This document shows, piece by piece, positions 25,872 through 35,149 of a stretch of DNA of 64,000 nt (the first letter of the stretch is position 1; each line of letters starts with the position of its first letter). The DNA comes from Ruminococcus_G sp964621905. GTDB lineage: Bacteria > Bacillota > Clostridia > Lachnospirales > Lachnospiraceae. Position numbers and translations under genes: made by a program. The DNA is taken from NCBI GenBank assembly GCA_964621905.1, contig CAZUNG010000002.1, positions 1-64,000 of the forward strand, in the 5' to 3' direction. The notes beneath the pieces are model-generated. The model did not search any database. It worked only from the letters and a program-made list of their open reading frames with translations, and was not told where the DNA came from.

Positions 25872-28759
25872 AAATGATAGTTAAAAAGTTCAGACTGAGC
25901 AGAACCACCGTACTGATTGCGGCGTTTCTTGTCATGGCTTTTATCCTGATACAGCGGATATTTTCCCTTCAGATCATTCACGGCCAGGAATACGCAGATA
26001 ATTTTTCCCTGCAGACCACCCGTGAGCGGACCTTAAAAAGCACACGCGGAAATATTCTGGACTGCGACGGCAATGTTTTGGCTTCAAATGAGCTGTCATA
26101 TTCCATTACCCTGGAGGACAGCGGCACCTATCCAACCCGCCGGATCCGCAACCTTTCACTGAACGGTGAGATTTACCGGATCATTCAGCTTATTGAGGCA
26201 AACGGCGATTCTATTGACCACAGTTTTCATATTGTTCTGGATGAAAACGGCAATTACGACTTTGATGTTACAGATTTTTCACTTTCACGATTTCGCGCTG
26301 ACGTCTACGGACACAGCCTGATCGATGACCTGAAAGCCGATGAAGTGAACGCTACACCGGATCAGATTATGCAGGATCTGGCGGGCGATGACCGCTTCGG
26401 AATTATTTTATCAGAAAATCCTTACACGGAAGAAGAACTCGCACAGTATGGTCTTCCAGCTGAATATACAAAAGAAGAGTTACTGAAAATGGTGTCGATC
26501 CGCTACCTGCTGTCAACCACGAGTTATCAAAAATATGTAGCGGTAACGATCGCGACGAACGTCAGCGAAAAGACAGTCGCAACCATCATGGAAAACAAAA
26601 ATGATCTGGAAGGTATTGACGTCGCCGAAGATTCCGTCCGTGTTTATACAGACAGCGTTTATTTTTCTTCACTGATCGGATATACCGGAAAAATATCTTC
26701 CGAAGAACTGGACTCTCTGAAAGAAGAAAACCCAAGCTATTCAACCACTTCCATCGTCGGTAAAACAGGAATCGAGGAGGTTATGGAGACAGAGCTTCAG
26801 GGGACGGACGGAAAGGAGACCGTATATGTCGACAATCTGGGGAAAGTCCTTGAAATTGATAAAGACTCCAAAACCGATCCCGTCCAGGGAAATGATGTTT
26901 ATCTGACGATCGACAAAGAGCTTCAGATCACTGCCTATAAAATTCTGGAACAGCGGATTGCCGGTGTTGTTGTATCAAATATTCAGCCGATCAAAACCTT
27001 TGAAGCGGATGAAAATACCGATACCTCCGCAATACCGATTCCGATCTATGATGTTTATTATGCGCTCGTAAACAACAGCATCCTTGACATCAGCCATTTT
27101 TCCAAAGAGGATGCATCTGAGACAGAGCGCAATGTTCAGTCAAAATTTGAAGCCAAACAGGCGCAGATCTTTGAGGCAGTCAGTCAGGAGCTGACGGGAG
27201 ATTCCCCACAGGCTTACAAGGATATGCCAGAGGAGATGCAGGTTTACATCAGTTATATCGTCAATGAAATGCTGATGGATGACACCGGCATCCTGGATAA
27301 AAACGCAATCGACAAGTCAGATCAGACATATCTGGCCTGGACGCAGGATGAGACGATCAGTCTTCAGGAGTTCCTGACATATGCGGCAAGTAAAAACTGG
27401 ATTGATATTTCCCAGTTCACCGAAAAAAACACGTATCTGGATTCCCGGGAAGTTTATACGGCACTGGCAGCATATATCTCCGATTATTTGAAGACAGATA
27501 CCGCGTTTTCCAAGCTGCTTTATAAATACATGCTGCTGGATGATGTGATTTCAGGCAGTGAACTTTGTACCATCCTGTATGATCAGGGGATTCTGTCAAA
27601 AGAAGATGATCTGTATGCATCTTTTATGGCAGGCCAGACGAGCGCTTATGATTTGATGATCAATAAAATCACGAATCTGGAAATCACCCCTGCACAGCTG
27701 GCACTCGATCCCTGTTCCGGTTCCGTTGTCATCACAGATCCGAATACAGGCGAAATCAAAGCCTGTGTTACCTATCCGGGATATGACAATAACCGGCTTG
27801 CAAATCAGATGGATACCAGTTATTATAGAAAACTGACGAGTGATTTGTCTGAACCCTTTTATAATAAAGCCACACAGCAGAGAACAGCACCAGGTTCAAC
27901 ATTCAAACTTGTGACAACGGTTGCAGGGCTGATGGAAGGCGTCATCGATGACGACTCCACCATCGAGTGTACAGGTATATTTGACCGGATTGACGGTTCT
28001 CCGCTGAAGTGCTGGAATCTGGAAGGCCACGGACTTTTAAACATCCGCGGAGGTATCACCAATTCCTGCAACGTCTTCTTCAGTGAAGTGGCTTACCGGC
28101 TGGGACTCGATGAGAACAATGCCTTTTCAGACAATAACGCAACGCAGAAGATCACCAGCTATGCCGAACTGTTTGATTTCAATGAAAATTCCGGTATTGA
28201 AATCTCTGAGGCAGATCCTCAGATCTCTGATCAGATGCCAATTCCTTCCGCGATCGGTCAGGGAACACACAACTATACGACGTCACAGCTTGCCCGCTAC
28301 GTATCAACGCTTGCAAACAGCGGCACAAGCTATAATATTTCCTTACTGGATAAATTGACGGATTCTTCCGGTAAGCTGCTGGAAGATTTCACTCCGGAGG
28401 TTCAAAGCCAGATGGAGGTTCCTCAGTACATCTGGGATGATATCCATGTCGGTATGAGAGGTGTTATCACCGAAACCAACAAAGAATTATTCCAGGATCT
28501 CAATGTCTCGCTTGCCGGCAAAACCGGTACGGCACAGCAGGCAAGAAACCGTGCCAGCCATGGTCTCTTCATCGGATATGCTCCGTATGAAAATCCGGAA
28601 ATATCTCTGGCGGTACGTATTGCTTACGGGTATTCCTCCACTAACGCGGCGTTAGTGGCTAAGGATATTTTAAATTATTATTTTGACCTGAAAGATGAAA
28701 CGGAAATCCTGACCGGAACTGCGGCTCAGGACGGTACTTCCAACGAACAGACCGATTAA
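25856..28759 (+). CDS. mrdA: Penicillin-binding protein 2 (elongation transpeptidase), long clostridial form
   Basis: 967 aa class B PBP that cross-links sidewall peptidoglycan with RodA. A short cytoplasmic tail and one membrane helix (about 14-37) precede the dimerisation domain (TRERTLKSTRGNILDCDGNVLA). The transpeptidase motifs are STFK near residue 681, SCN near 737 and KTGT near 889. It is some 300 residues longer than E. coli PBP2, with extra sequence between the pedestal and catalytic domains (roughly residues 370-620). The start is TTG 25856 inside mreD; ATG 25874 is possible. Confidence 0.93.
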   Translation: MVKKIKMIVKKFRLSRTTVLIAAFLVMAFILIQRIFSLQIIHGQEYADNFSLQTTRERTLKSTRGNILDCDGNVLASNELSYSITLEDSGTYPTRRIRNLSLNGEIYRIIQLIEANGDSIDHSFHIVLDENGNYDFDVTDFSLSRFRADVYGHSLIDDLKADEVNATPDQIMQDLAGDDRFGIILSENPYTEEELAQYGLPAEYTKEELLKMVSIRYLLSTTSYQKYVAVTIATNVSEKTVATIMENKNDLEGIDVAEDSVRVYTDSVYFSSLIGYTGKISSEELDSLKEENPSYSTTSIVGKTGIEEVMETELQGTDGKETVYVDNLGKVLEIDKDSKTDPVQGNDVYLTIDKELQITAYKILEQRIAGVVVSNIQPIKTFEADENTDTSAIPIPIYDVYYALVNNSILDISHFSKEDASETERNVQSKFEAKQAQIFEAVSQELTGDSPQAYKDMPEEMQVYISYIVNEMLMDDTGILDKNAIDKSDQTYLAWTQDETISLQEFLTYAASKNWIDISQFTEKNTYLDSREVYTALAAYISDYLKTDTAFSKLLYKYMLLDDVISGSELCTILYDQGILSKEDDLYASFMAGQTSAYDLMINKITNLEITPAQLALDPCSGSVVITDPNTGEIKACVTYPGYDNNRLANQMDTSYYRKLTSDLSEPFYNKATQQRTAPGSTFKLVTTVAGLMEGVIDDDSTIECTGIFDRIDGSPLKCWNLEGHGLLNIRGGITNSCNVFFSEVAYRLGLDENNAFSDNNATQKITSYAELFDFNENSGIEISEADPQISDQMPIPSAIGQGTHNYTTSQLARYVSTLANSGTSYNISLLDKLTDSSGKLLEDFTPEVQSQMEVPQYIWDDIHVGMRGVITETNKELFQDLNVSLAGKTGTAQQARNRASHGLFIGYAPYENPEISLAVRIAYGYSSTNAALVAKDILNYYFDLKDETEILTGTAAQDGTSNEQTD

Positions 28760-28808
28760 ATACAAAAGCGGAAAATTTTAAGAAAAGAAATCGTTTGGAG
28801 GATGCATC

Positions 28809-29594
28809 ATGAGTGAAGTAATTGTAGTTACATCAGGAAAAGGAGGCGTGGGCAAGACAACAACAACAGCCAATATCGGCTGCGGTCTTGCCTCCCTCGG
28901 CAAAAAAACGGTTCTGGTCGATACCGATATCGGACTTCGGAATCTGGACGTCGTCATGGGACTTGAAAACCGGATTGTATACAATCTGGTGGATGTCATC
29001 GAAGGCAACTGCCGGATGAAGCAGGCACTGATCAAAGACAAGCAGTTCCCGGACAAACTGTTTCTGCTTCCGTCGGCCCAGACCCGGGATAAAACCTCCG
29101 TCACTCCGGAACAGATGAAAAAGCTCTGTGATGACCTGCGGGAAGAATTCGACTTCATCCTGCTGGACTGTCCGGCCGGCATAGAACAGGGATTTAAAAA
29201 TGCTGTTGCCGGTGCAAACAGGGCGATCGTCGTGACAACACCGGAAGTATCCGCGATCAGGGATGCCGACCGTATCATTGGTCTTCTGGAGGCCGATGAT
29301 CTCCGCAACATCCAGCTTGTGATCAACCGGCTCCGTATGGATATGGTTAAACGAGGGGACATGATGTCCGTGGAGGACGTCGTTGATATCCTGGCCGTTG
29401 ATCTGATCGGTGCAGTACCCGATGATGAGAACATTGTCATCGCAACCAATCAGGGAGAGCCTCTTGCAGGCGGCCCCTCTCTTTCGGGGCAGGCTTATCT
29501 GAATATCTGCCGGCGAATTCTGGGCGAACAGATTCCGCTTCTGGACCTCACTGAAAAAAAAGGACTGTTTCGGCGCCTTTTCAAAAACAGGTAG
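28809..29594 (+). CDS. minD: Septum site-determining ATPase MinD
   Basis: 261 aa deviant-Walker ATPase: SGKGGVGKTTTTANIG near the N-terminus, LVDTDIGLRNLDVVMGLE and ILLDCPAGIEQG. The C-terminal amphipathic helix (LFRRLFKNR) is the membrane-targeting sequence. MinD positions the division inhibitor MinC. It follows PBP2 by 49 bases with TTGGAGG as ribosome site; minC, which usually precedes minD, is not present. Confidence 0.95.
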   Translation: MSEVIVVTSGKGGVGKTTTTANIGCGLASLGKKTVLVDTDIGLRNLDVVMGLENRIVYNLVDVIEGNCRMKQALIKDKQFPDKLFLLPSAQTRDKTSVTPEQMKKLCDDLREEFDFILLDCPAGIEQGFKNAVAGANRAIVVTTPEVSAIRDADRIIGLLEADDLRNIQLVINRLRMDMVKRGDMMSVEDVVDILAVDLIGAVPDDENIVIATNQGEPLAGGPSLSGQAYLNICRRILGEQIPLLDLTEKKGLFRRLFKNR

Positions 29595-29606
29595 GAGGTG
29601 GCAGTG

Positions 29607-29861
29607 GTGTTTGGATCAAAACGAAAAAATACTGGCAGGATTGCCAAAGACCGGCTAAAAGTACTTGTGAATGCCGAGCGGATTGACTGTTCTCCCGGAA
29701 TCCTGATTATGCTGAAGAAAGATTTGATGAAAACCGTAAATAAATACATACTGGTAGAGGAGGATGGTGTTGCGTTGACGTTCACAGCAACACCGCCCAG
29801 GCTCATGGCTACCATATCGGTTAAAAAAACACCGCACAATGAATTTACGAAAGTAAAGTAA
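29607..29861 (+). CDS. minE: Cell division topological specificity factor MinE
   Basis: 84 aa. The N-terminal FGSKRKNTGRIAKDRLKVL matches the MinD-interacting region, and the C-terminal half (ILIMLKKDLMKTVNKYI) the dimer domain. MinE stimulates MinD ATPase, causing pole-to-pole oscillation. GTG 29607 is chosen because AGGAGG at 29593-29598 is then 8 bases away; GTG 29604 or 29598 are also possible. Confidence 0.92.
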   Translation: MFGSKRKNTGRIAKDRLKVLVNAERIDCSPGILIMLKKDLMKTVNKYILVEEDGVALTFTATPPRLMATISVKKTPHNEFTKVK

Positions 29862-29877
29862 AAAACAAAGGAATCCT

Positions 29878-31011
29878 ATGTTTAAACTATATAAGTTAAA
29901 AGATTACAATTTCAGATTAGTTTTATGGCTTGTTTTGATCAGTGGTATGGGTGTTCTGCTGGTGGGAAGTGCAATGCAATCCCTGCAGTCCCGTCAGCTG
30001 TTCGGCGTGATTCTCGGACTTGTCCTTATGACAATTGTCTCTCTGATCGATTTCAGCTGGATCCTGAATTTTTACTGGATCATGTATTTTGTCAATATTC
30101 TGATGCTGCTGGCCGTGCGTATTATGGGCAAGACAACCTACGGCGCTACCAGATGGATTGACTTCGGTTTTTTCCAGTTCCAGCCCACAGAATTATCTAA
30201 GATCATTCTCATCCTGTTCTTTGCCAAATACCTGATGGACCACGAGGATGACCTCAATACCTTTAAGACACTGGTGAGTTCCATCATACTGGTCGCCGTT
30301 CCGCTGGTACTGATCAAGATACAGCCCGATCTGAAAAACACGATCACCGTGGCGGCACTGTTCTGTGTGCTGTTATACATCGCAGGACTGAGCTACAAGA
30401 TCATCGGAACCGTCCTGGTGATTATGGTGCCGCTTGTCGCCGGCTTTCTGATACTGGTCACACAGACGGATCTCGAGATTCTGGAAGGTTATCAGAAAGA
30501 CCGTATTATGTCCTGGCTGTACCCGGAGGATGCTGCATATTCGGACGATATTGTCCAGCAGCAAAATTCCAAGACCGCCATCGGATCCGGCCAGCTGACG
30601 GGAAAGGGTTATAACAACAATAAAGTTTCTTCATCAAATAAGGGAAATTTCGTCTCTCAGATACAGACAGACTTTATCTATGCCGTGGCGGGGGAGGAGC
30701 TTGGCTTCCTGGGATCCTGCGGGATCATTCTGCTGCTGTTCCTGATCTGTATTGAGTGTATCATAACCGGCAGGAGGGCCAAGGATCTATCCGGCAAGCT
30801 GATCTGCTGCGGGGTTGCGACGGTCGTTGCGCTTCAGAGTTTTATCAATATCTGCGTGGCGACCGGACTGATGCCAAATACAGGAACACCGCTTCCTTTT
30901 GTCAGCTACGGCCTGACTTCCATGGTCAGTCTCTTCATCGGAATGGGACTCGTATTAAATGTCGGACTTCAGAATAGAAATTATCTGCAGGGAGAGGTCA
31001 ATAGAGTATGA
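29878..31011 (+). CDS. rodA: Peptidoglycan glycosyltransferase RodA
   Basis: 377 aa SEDS-family membrane protein with about ten helices. Typical signatures are ARTMGKTTYGATRWID-like sequence, FQFQPTELSKIILILFFAKYL and the C-terminal GLMPNTGTPLPFVSYGLTSM. It polymerises glycan strands in complex with PBP2. Clustering with mreBCD and PBP2 favours RodA over FtsW or SpoVE. Confidence 0.93.
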   Translation: MFKLYKLKDYNFRLVLWLVLISGMGVLLVGSAMQSLQSRQLFGVILGLVLMTIVSLIDFSWILNFYWIMYFVNILMLLAVRIMGKTTYGATRWIDFGFFQFQPTELSKIILILFFAKYLMDHEDDLNTFKTLVSSIILVAVPLVLIKIQPDLKNTITVAALFCVLLYIAGLSYKIIGTVLVIMVPLVAGFLILVTQTDLEILEGYQKDRIMSWLYPEDAAYSDDIVQQQNSKTAIGSGQLTGKGYNNNKVSSSNKGNFVSQIQTDFIYAVAGEELGFLGSCGIILLLFLICIECIITGRRAKDLSGKLICCGVATVVALQSFINICVATGLMPNTGTPLPFVSYGLTSMVSLFIGMGLVLNVGLQNRNYLQGEVNRV

Positions 31012-32018
31012 AAACAAACACCAGAAAAAGAAAGCTGTTCATAAATACCGTTTTCCTGGTCATGGTTCTTATCATCGCCATACTGCTCGGTATTCTTGGA
31101 ATTATAAAAATCCGTACGGATAAAAATCTGGACATGTCTTTTCCGTATCAGGAAATGGAAGCAATGTCAGACAGCAGCGCAAATGCATTCCAGACCGCAA
31201 AACCATTTGCCGCAGATCTCTGTGTGGCTTATGACAATGTGGGGGCAGAAGGAATCAGTATGCCTGGAAACGAAAAAAGCTGTCTTCTGGATGTGGATGA
31301 TAAAACTGTCCTATATGCCCAGGATATGCATGAAAAAGCATACCCTGCCAGTATCACCAAAATCATGACCGCTATCCTGGCCGTTAAATATGGAAATATG
31401 GATGATGTCGTCACGGTCAGTCAAAATGCCGTGACACTGGAAGAAGGATCACAGGTCTGTGGATTTCAGGCCGGCGATATCGTCACCATGGATGAACTGT
31501 TTCACGGTCTTCTGGTATATTCCGGAAATGATGCGGCAATGGCCATCGCAGAACACGTCGGCGGATCTGTTGAACACTTTGTTGAGATGATGAATGAAGA
31601 GGCCCGGAATATCGGGGCGACAAATACCAATTTTGTCAATCCCTCCGGACTTCACGATGATAATCACTACACGACCGCATATGATGTCTATCTGATGCTG
31701 AATGAGGCATTAAATTATGATTATTTTGTTGATACCATGCAGCTCTCAGTCTATAATCTGAATTTTACCAGAGGAAGTGAAACCATCCAGGTCCATCTGG
31801 ATTCTACGGACCATTATCTGACCGGTGAGACTACCCCCCCGTCCGGCGTTACCGTGCTTGGAGGAAAGACGGGTACCACCAGCCAGGCAGGAGCCTGCCT
31901 CGCCATTTTAAGTCAAAATGACTATGGTGCACCTTATGTTTCTATTGTTTTGAATGCGTCGACAAAAGCAAATTTGTATGATGATATGAATCAGTTATTG
32001 TCAAAAATTAATTCTTAG
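31008..32018 (+). CDS. D-alanyl-D-alanine carboxypeptidase (PBP5/DacA family)
   Basis: 336 aa serine peptidase S11. An N-terminal membrane helix or uncleaved signal (about 11-32) is followed by the active-site motif SITK (PASITKIMTA), YSGNDAAMA (SGN) and GGKTGTTSQAG (KTG). It trims the terminal D-Ala from peptidoglycan stems. No C-terminal PBP5 beta domain or membrane anchor is evident, so the N-terminal helix likely holds it at the membrane. Its start overlaps rodA by 4 bases. Confidence 0.9.
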   Translation: MKTNTRKRKLFINTVFLVMVLIIAILLGILGIIKIRTDKNLDMSFPYQEMEAMSDSSANAFQTAKPFAADLCVAYDNVGAEGISMPGNEKSCLLDVDDKTVLYAQDMHEKAYPASITKIMTAILAVKYGNMDDVVTVSQNAVTLEEGSQVCGFQAGDIVTMDELFHGLLVYSGNDAAMAIAEHVGGSVEHFVEMMNEEARNIGATNTNFVNPSGLHDDNHYTTAYDVYLMLNEALNYDYFVDTMQLSVYNLNFTRGSETIQVHLDSTDHYLTGETTPPSGVTVLGGKTGTTSQAGACLAILSQNDYGAPYVSIVLNASTKANLYDDMNQLLSKINS

Positions 32019-32038
32019 AAGAAATTATAAATTTACCA

Positions 32039-32067
32039 TTGTGTTTTTGTCTTATATACACTATAAT
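32039..32067 (+). promoter_or_regulatory. Candidate promoter for the P-loop protein gene
   Basis: TTGTGT at 32039-32044, 17 bases, and TATAAT at 32062-32067, leaving a 67-base AT-rich leader before the ATG at 32135, which has AAGGAGG. Confidence 0.55.
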
Positions 32068-32134
32068 TAAAGCTATAAATCAATACTTTTTAGTAAAATT
32101 ACATATTAAATGATGACTTAAGGAGGAAACTGCT

Positions 32135-32554
32135 ATGGTTCAATTGATTATTGGGGATAAGGGAAAAGGTAAGACTAAGCAGCTTTTGGATAAAGTTAAT
32201 GCGGCAATCAAATCCGCAAGCGGCAATATCGTATTTTTAGATAAAAGTGCGAGACACATGTACGAGCTGAACAACAAGATCCGGCTGATCGATGTTTCCG
32301 GATTTCCGCTAAAAAACAGTGATGAGTTTGTAGGCTTTATCTGTGGAATCATTTCACAGGATCATGATCTGGAAGATATGTATATTGACAGTTTCAGAAA
32401 GATTGCAAAACTGGAAGATCAGGATGTTACCGATACCATTCTTCAATTAGAAGCCATTGGCAATGAATTTAACGTTAATTTCGTAATCAGCGTATCTGTG
32501 AGCGAAGATACGATCAGCGAATCATTAAAAGATAAAGTGATTCTTTCTTTGTAA
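32135..32554 (+). CDS. Small P-loop protein of unknown function
   Basis: 139 aa. The N-terminus has a clear nucleotide-binding loop, LIIGDKGKGKTKQLLDK (residues 4-20), and a second strand IVFLDKS. The end (VNFVISVSVSED) suggests a compact ATPase-like fold of RecA/thymidine-kinase style. No helicase, kinase or transport motifs are visible, and I cannot name the family. It has its own promoter and terminator, so it is a single-gene unit. The strong ribosome site AAGGAGG suggests good expression. Confidence 0.75.
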   Translation: MVQLIIGDKGKGKTKQLLDKVNAAIKSASGNIVFLDKSARHMYELNNKIRLIDVSGFPLKNSDEFVGFICGIISQDHDLEDMYIDSFRKIAKLEDQDVTDTILQLEAIGNEFNVNFVISVSVSEDTISESLKDKVILSL

Positions 32555-32569
32555 AAGGGAAAATATACA

Positions 32570-32603
32570 GGGGGATGAAGTGATACTTCATCTCCCCTTT
32601 TTT
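32570..32603 (+). terminator. Intrinsic terminator after the P-loop gene
   Basis: GGGGGATGAAG pairs with CTTCATCTCCCC (one bulged base) around a 5-base loop, followed by TTTTTT. It lies between converging genes. Confidence 0.85.
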
Positions 32604-32615
32604 CGTACAAACAAT

Positions 32616-32831
32616 CTACCCGTTTTTTGCTGAATTACCGATACGTCCGTACATGCTCAGCAGATAAAGACCGCTGATTCCTACGATCGCATAGATGATA
32701 CGTGAAATCCAGGACATATTGCCGCAGATAAATGCGACCAGATCAAATTTAAAAAAGCCGATCAGTCCCCAGTTAATGGCACCGATTACCGCGATGGTTA
32801 ACGCAGTATAATCCAAACCAGATGTATTCAT
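32616..32831 (-). CDS. DUF378 small membrane protein
   Basis: 71 aa with two hydrophobic helices and the DUF378 signature IGAINWGLIGFFKFDLVA followed by IIYAIVGISGLYLL. The family is widespread and of unknown function. The start at 32831 is supported by AGGAGG 9 bases upstream (on the minus strand); an upstream in-frame ATG at 32876 lacks one. Confidence 0.85.
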   Translation of the reverse strand: MNTSGLDYTALTIAVIGAINWGLIGFFKFDLVAFICGNMSWISRIIYAIVGISGLYLLSMYGRIGNSAKNG

Positions 32832-32926
32832 AGCATTTCCTCCTGTCTGCATGTATTTTAAAGACAGTTTGCCCATTTTTGCCAGAAATATTCTGTTCTG
32901 ATCTTAAAATACAGAAAAATTTAATC

Positions 32927-32955
32927 TTGAGGTCTTACCGTGAAAATGATAAAAT
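32927..32955 (+). promoter_or_regulatory. Candidate promoter for the HlyD-like / sepF cluster
   Basis: TTGAGG at 32927-32932, a 17-base spacer and TAAAAT at 32950-32955. It lies 58 bases before the first gene, which has AAGGAGG. Confidence 0.55.
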
Positions 32956-33012
32956 AACAGGGATGTCATTTTTAAGCAGCTATTTAATTTAGGAAAACAA
33001 GGAGGCAGAATT

Positions 33013-34413
33013 TTGCCAGCCCAGAAAAAAAAATGGAAACGCCCGAACATACACCTTTCAGATTTCAAAAAAGCCGCCACGCTTAATATCGGAACGATTT
33101 TGTTCGGTGCTTTATTTATTTATATGGTCATCAGCATCATCATGTATCTGACCGCAGCACACATTACCCCTTATCAGGTCACGAGCGGACCACTGTCTAA
33201 AAACCAGACGTACACCGCTTTGATTCTGCGTTCAGAACAGCTGGTACAGGCCAGTACCGGCGGATACGCAACCTACTATGTACGTGAGAATTCCAAAGTC
33301 AGGAAGTCAGGAGCCGTATACGGTATCGGAGACGGACAGAGTTCCGGCAGTACGACCGATCTGACAGAAGAGGATCTTGCCCAGATTCGGTCATCCATGG
33401 CCAAGTTTGCCTATAATTTTGATTCCAATAACTTTTACGATACCTACAGTTTTAAATACGAAATGGAAGGAAATCTTTTGCAGTATGCGGGTCTTTCTGA
33501 TCTGTCAGACCAAAGTTCCGACCCCGAAGGCTTAGCCTCACAGACACAGACGATCGGAAATCAGACCGTTAATCTGGCCCCGTCAGACGGCATTGTGCAG
33601 TACACCAAAGACGGCTACGAATCTGTGACAGCCGATACCATCGAGCCCGACCATTTCAATCAGAAATCCTATCAGAAAACAAATCTGAGAAGTGCAGAAC
33701 AGCTTGCTGTCGGGGATGATGTGTATAAGCTGATCACCAGCGAAAACTGGTCTCTGATGATCCCCCTGACAGATGCACAGACCGTGCAGCTGGCCGGAAG
33801 AGAGACGATCCGTGTGAAGTTTTTAAAAGACGGTGTAACGCAGACCGGGAAATTTACCATTGTGACAAAGGACGAAAACTTTTACGCCAAAATTGACTTT
33901 TCCACGGGAATGCTCCGCTACACCACCGACCGTTTTATTGATATTGAGCTAGTGACCAATATTAAGACGGGGCTGAAAATACCGGTTTCTTCCATTGTAA
34001 ATAAAGATTTTTATGTAATTCCCAAAGGATATGAGACGACCGGAGGAGACTCCGACGAAATTGGTTTTCTGAAAGAGACAACAAATAAAAAAGGTGAGAC
34101 GTCCTCTGAATTCGTCAATGCCACGGTCTATGCGCAGCAGGAGGACCTCTACTATGTGGACCGGGAAGATTTTTCCGACGGTGACGTGATCATCAAACCG
34201 GAATCAACAGAACGCTATACGATCGGTGACACCATGCCTTTGGAAGGTGTTTACTGTATCAATAAAGGGTACGCCGTATTCCGAAAAGTTGTGATCATTG
34301 ATCAGAATGAAGAATACTGCATTGTAGAGTCCGGCACAACATACGGCATTGCACAGTTTGACAACATCGTCTCAGACAGCAGCACGGTAAAAGAAGAAGA
34401 AATATTATATTAA
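33013..34413 (+). CDS. HlyD-like membrane protein at the head of the sepF cluster
   Basis: 466 aa. The start is TTG 33013 with AAGGAGG just before. A basic N-terminal tail leads into one membrane helix (about residues 31-52, GTILFGALFIYMVISIIMYL). The outer part has HlyD/lipoyl-like beta segments: a region after the helix with GGYATYYVRENSKVRKSGAVYGIG, and APSDGIVQYTKDGYE. Databases usually label such proteins HlyD family efflux adaptor, but no transporter is nearby. Conserved placement before the PLPBP gene and sepF suggests an envelope or division role, which is inference. Confidence 0.7.
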   Translation: MPAQKKKWKRPNIHLSDFKKAATLNIGTILFGALFIYMVISIIMYLTAAHITPYQVTSGPLSKNQTYTALILRSEQLVQASTGGYATYYVRENSKVRKSGAVYGIGDGQSSGSTTDLTEEDLAQIRSSMAKFAYNFDSNNFYDTYSFKYEMEGNLLQYAGLSDLSDQSSDPEGLASQTQTIGNQTVNLAPSDGIVQYTKDGYESVTADTIEPDHFNQKSYQKTNLRSAEQLAVGDDVYKLITSENWSLMIPLTDAQTVQLAGRETIRVKFLKDGVTQTGKFTIVTKDENFYAKIDFSTGMLRYTTDRFIDIELVTNIKTGLKIPVSSIVNKDFYVIPKGYETTGGDSDEIGFLKETTNKKGETSSEFVNATVYAQQEDLYYVDREDFSDGDVIIKPESTERYTIGDTMPLEGVYCINKGYAVFRKVVIIDQNEEYCIVESGTTYGIAQFDNIVSDSSTVKEEEILY

Positions 34414-34428
34414 AAGGAGCGCGATATC

Positions 34429-35136
34429 ATGGTACGGGATAATATTCAAACAGTAGAAGAGAAGATTGCAGCTGCCTGCCGGCGCGCAGCAAGAGACCCC
34501 AAGGAAGTCACGCTGATTGCGGTCAGTAAAACAAAACCCGTGGAATTGATACAGGAAGCCATCGAATACGGACAGGTGGATTTCGGTGAGAATAAGGTAC
34601 AGGAACTTACAAATAAATATGAGATCCTTCCGAAAAATCTGCGCTGGCATATGATTGGTCATCTTCAGCGCAATAAAGTAAAATATATTGTGGACAAAGC
34701 AGCTTTGATTCATTCTGTCGATTCTCTGCGCCTGGCCAAAACCATTAGTGCCGAGGCACAGAAAAAAAAGGTGACGGTCCCCATCTTAATAGAAGTCAAT
34801 GTGGCACAGGAAGAGAGTAAATTCGGGACTGCATGTGGAGAAACTCTGACACTTGTTGAGGAAGCTGCGAAACTGCCGAACATCCGTATTGAAGGCCTCA
34901 TGACAATCGCCCCATTTGTCGATGATCCTGAGGAAAACCGCCCGGTATTCAAGAAATTAAAACAATTAAGTGTTGACATAATGGCAAAAAACATTAATAA
35001 TGTTAATGTGAATATTCTGAGCATGGGGATGACAAACGATTATGAGGTAGCGATCGAAGAGGGAGCAACGATGGTCCGGGTCGGAACTGGAATCTTCGGA
35101 GAACGGGACTATTCACCAATAACCATGGATAAGTAG
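34429..35136 (+). CDS. YggS-family pyridoxal phosphate homeostasis protein
   Basis: 235 aa PLP-binding barrel protein. The cofactor lysine is in LIAVSKTKPVELIQ (about residue 36). Other landmarks are GENKVQEL, WHMIGHLQRNKVKYI, and the phosphate site SMGMTNDYEVAIEEGATMVRVGTGIFG. These proteins keep free PLP balanced rather than catalysing a known reaction. It corresponds to ylmE of Bacillus, which also precedes sepF. AAGGAG is 8 bases from the ATG. Confidence 0.93.
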   Translation: MVRDNIQTVEEKIAAACRRAARDPKEVTLIAVSKTKPVELIQEAIEYGQVDFGENKVQELTNKYEILPKNLRWHMIGHLQRNKVKYIVDKAALIHSVDSLRLAKTISAEAQKKKVTVPILIEVNVAQEESKFGTACGETLTLVEEAAKLPNIRIEGLMTIAPFVDDPEENRPVFKKLKQLSVDIMAKNINNVNVNILSMGMTNDYEVAIEEGATMVRVGTGIFGERDYSPITMDK

Positions 35137-35149
35137 ATAGGAGATCATA

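Noticed and set aside
28778..29449. 223-codon minus-strand frame rich in Ser and Arg
   Set aside because: It is antisense to minD, and its low-complexity composition is the usual shadow of a real gene.
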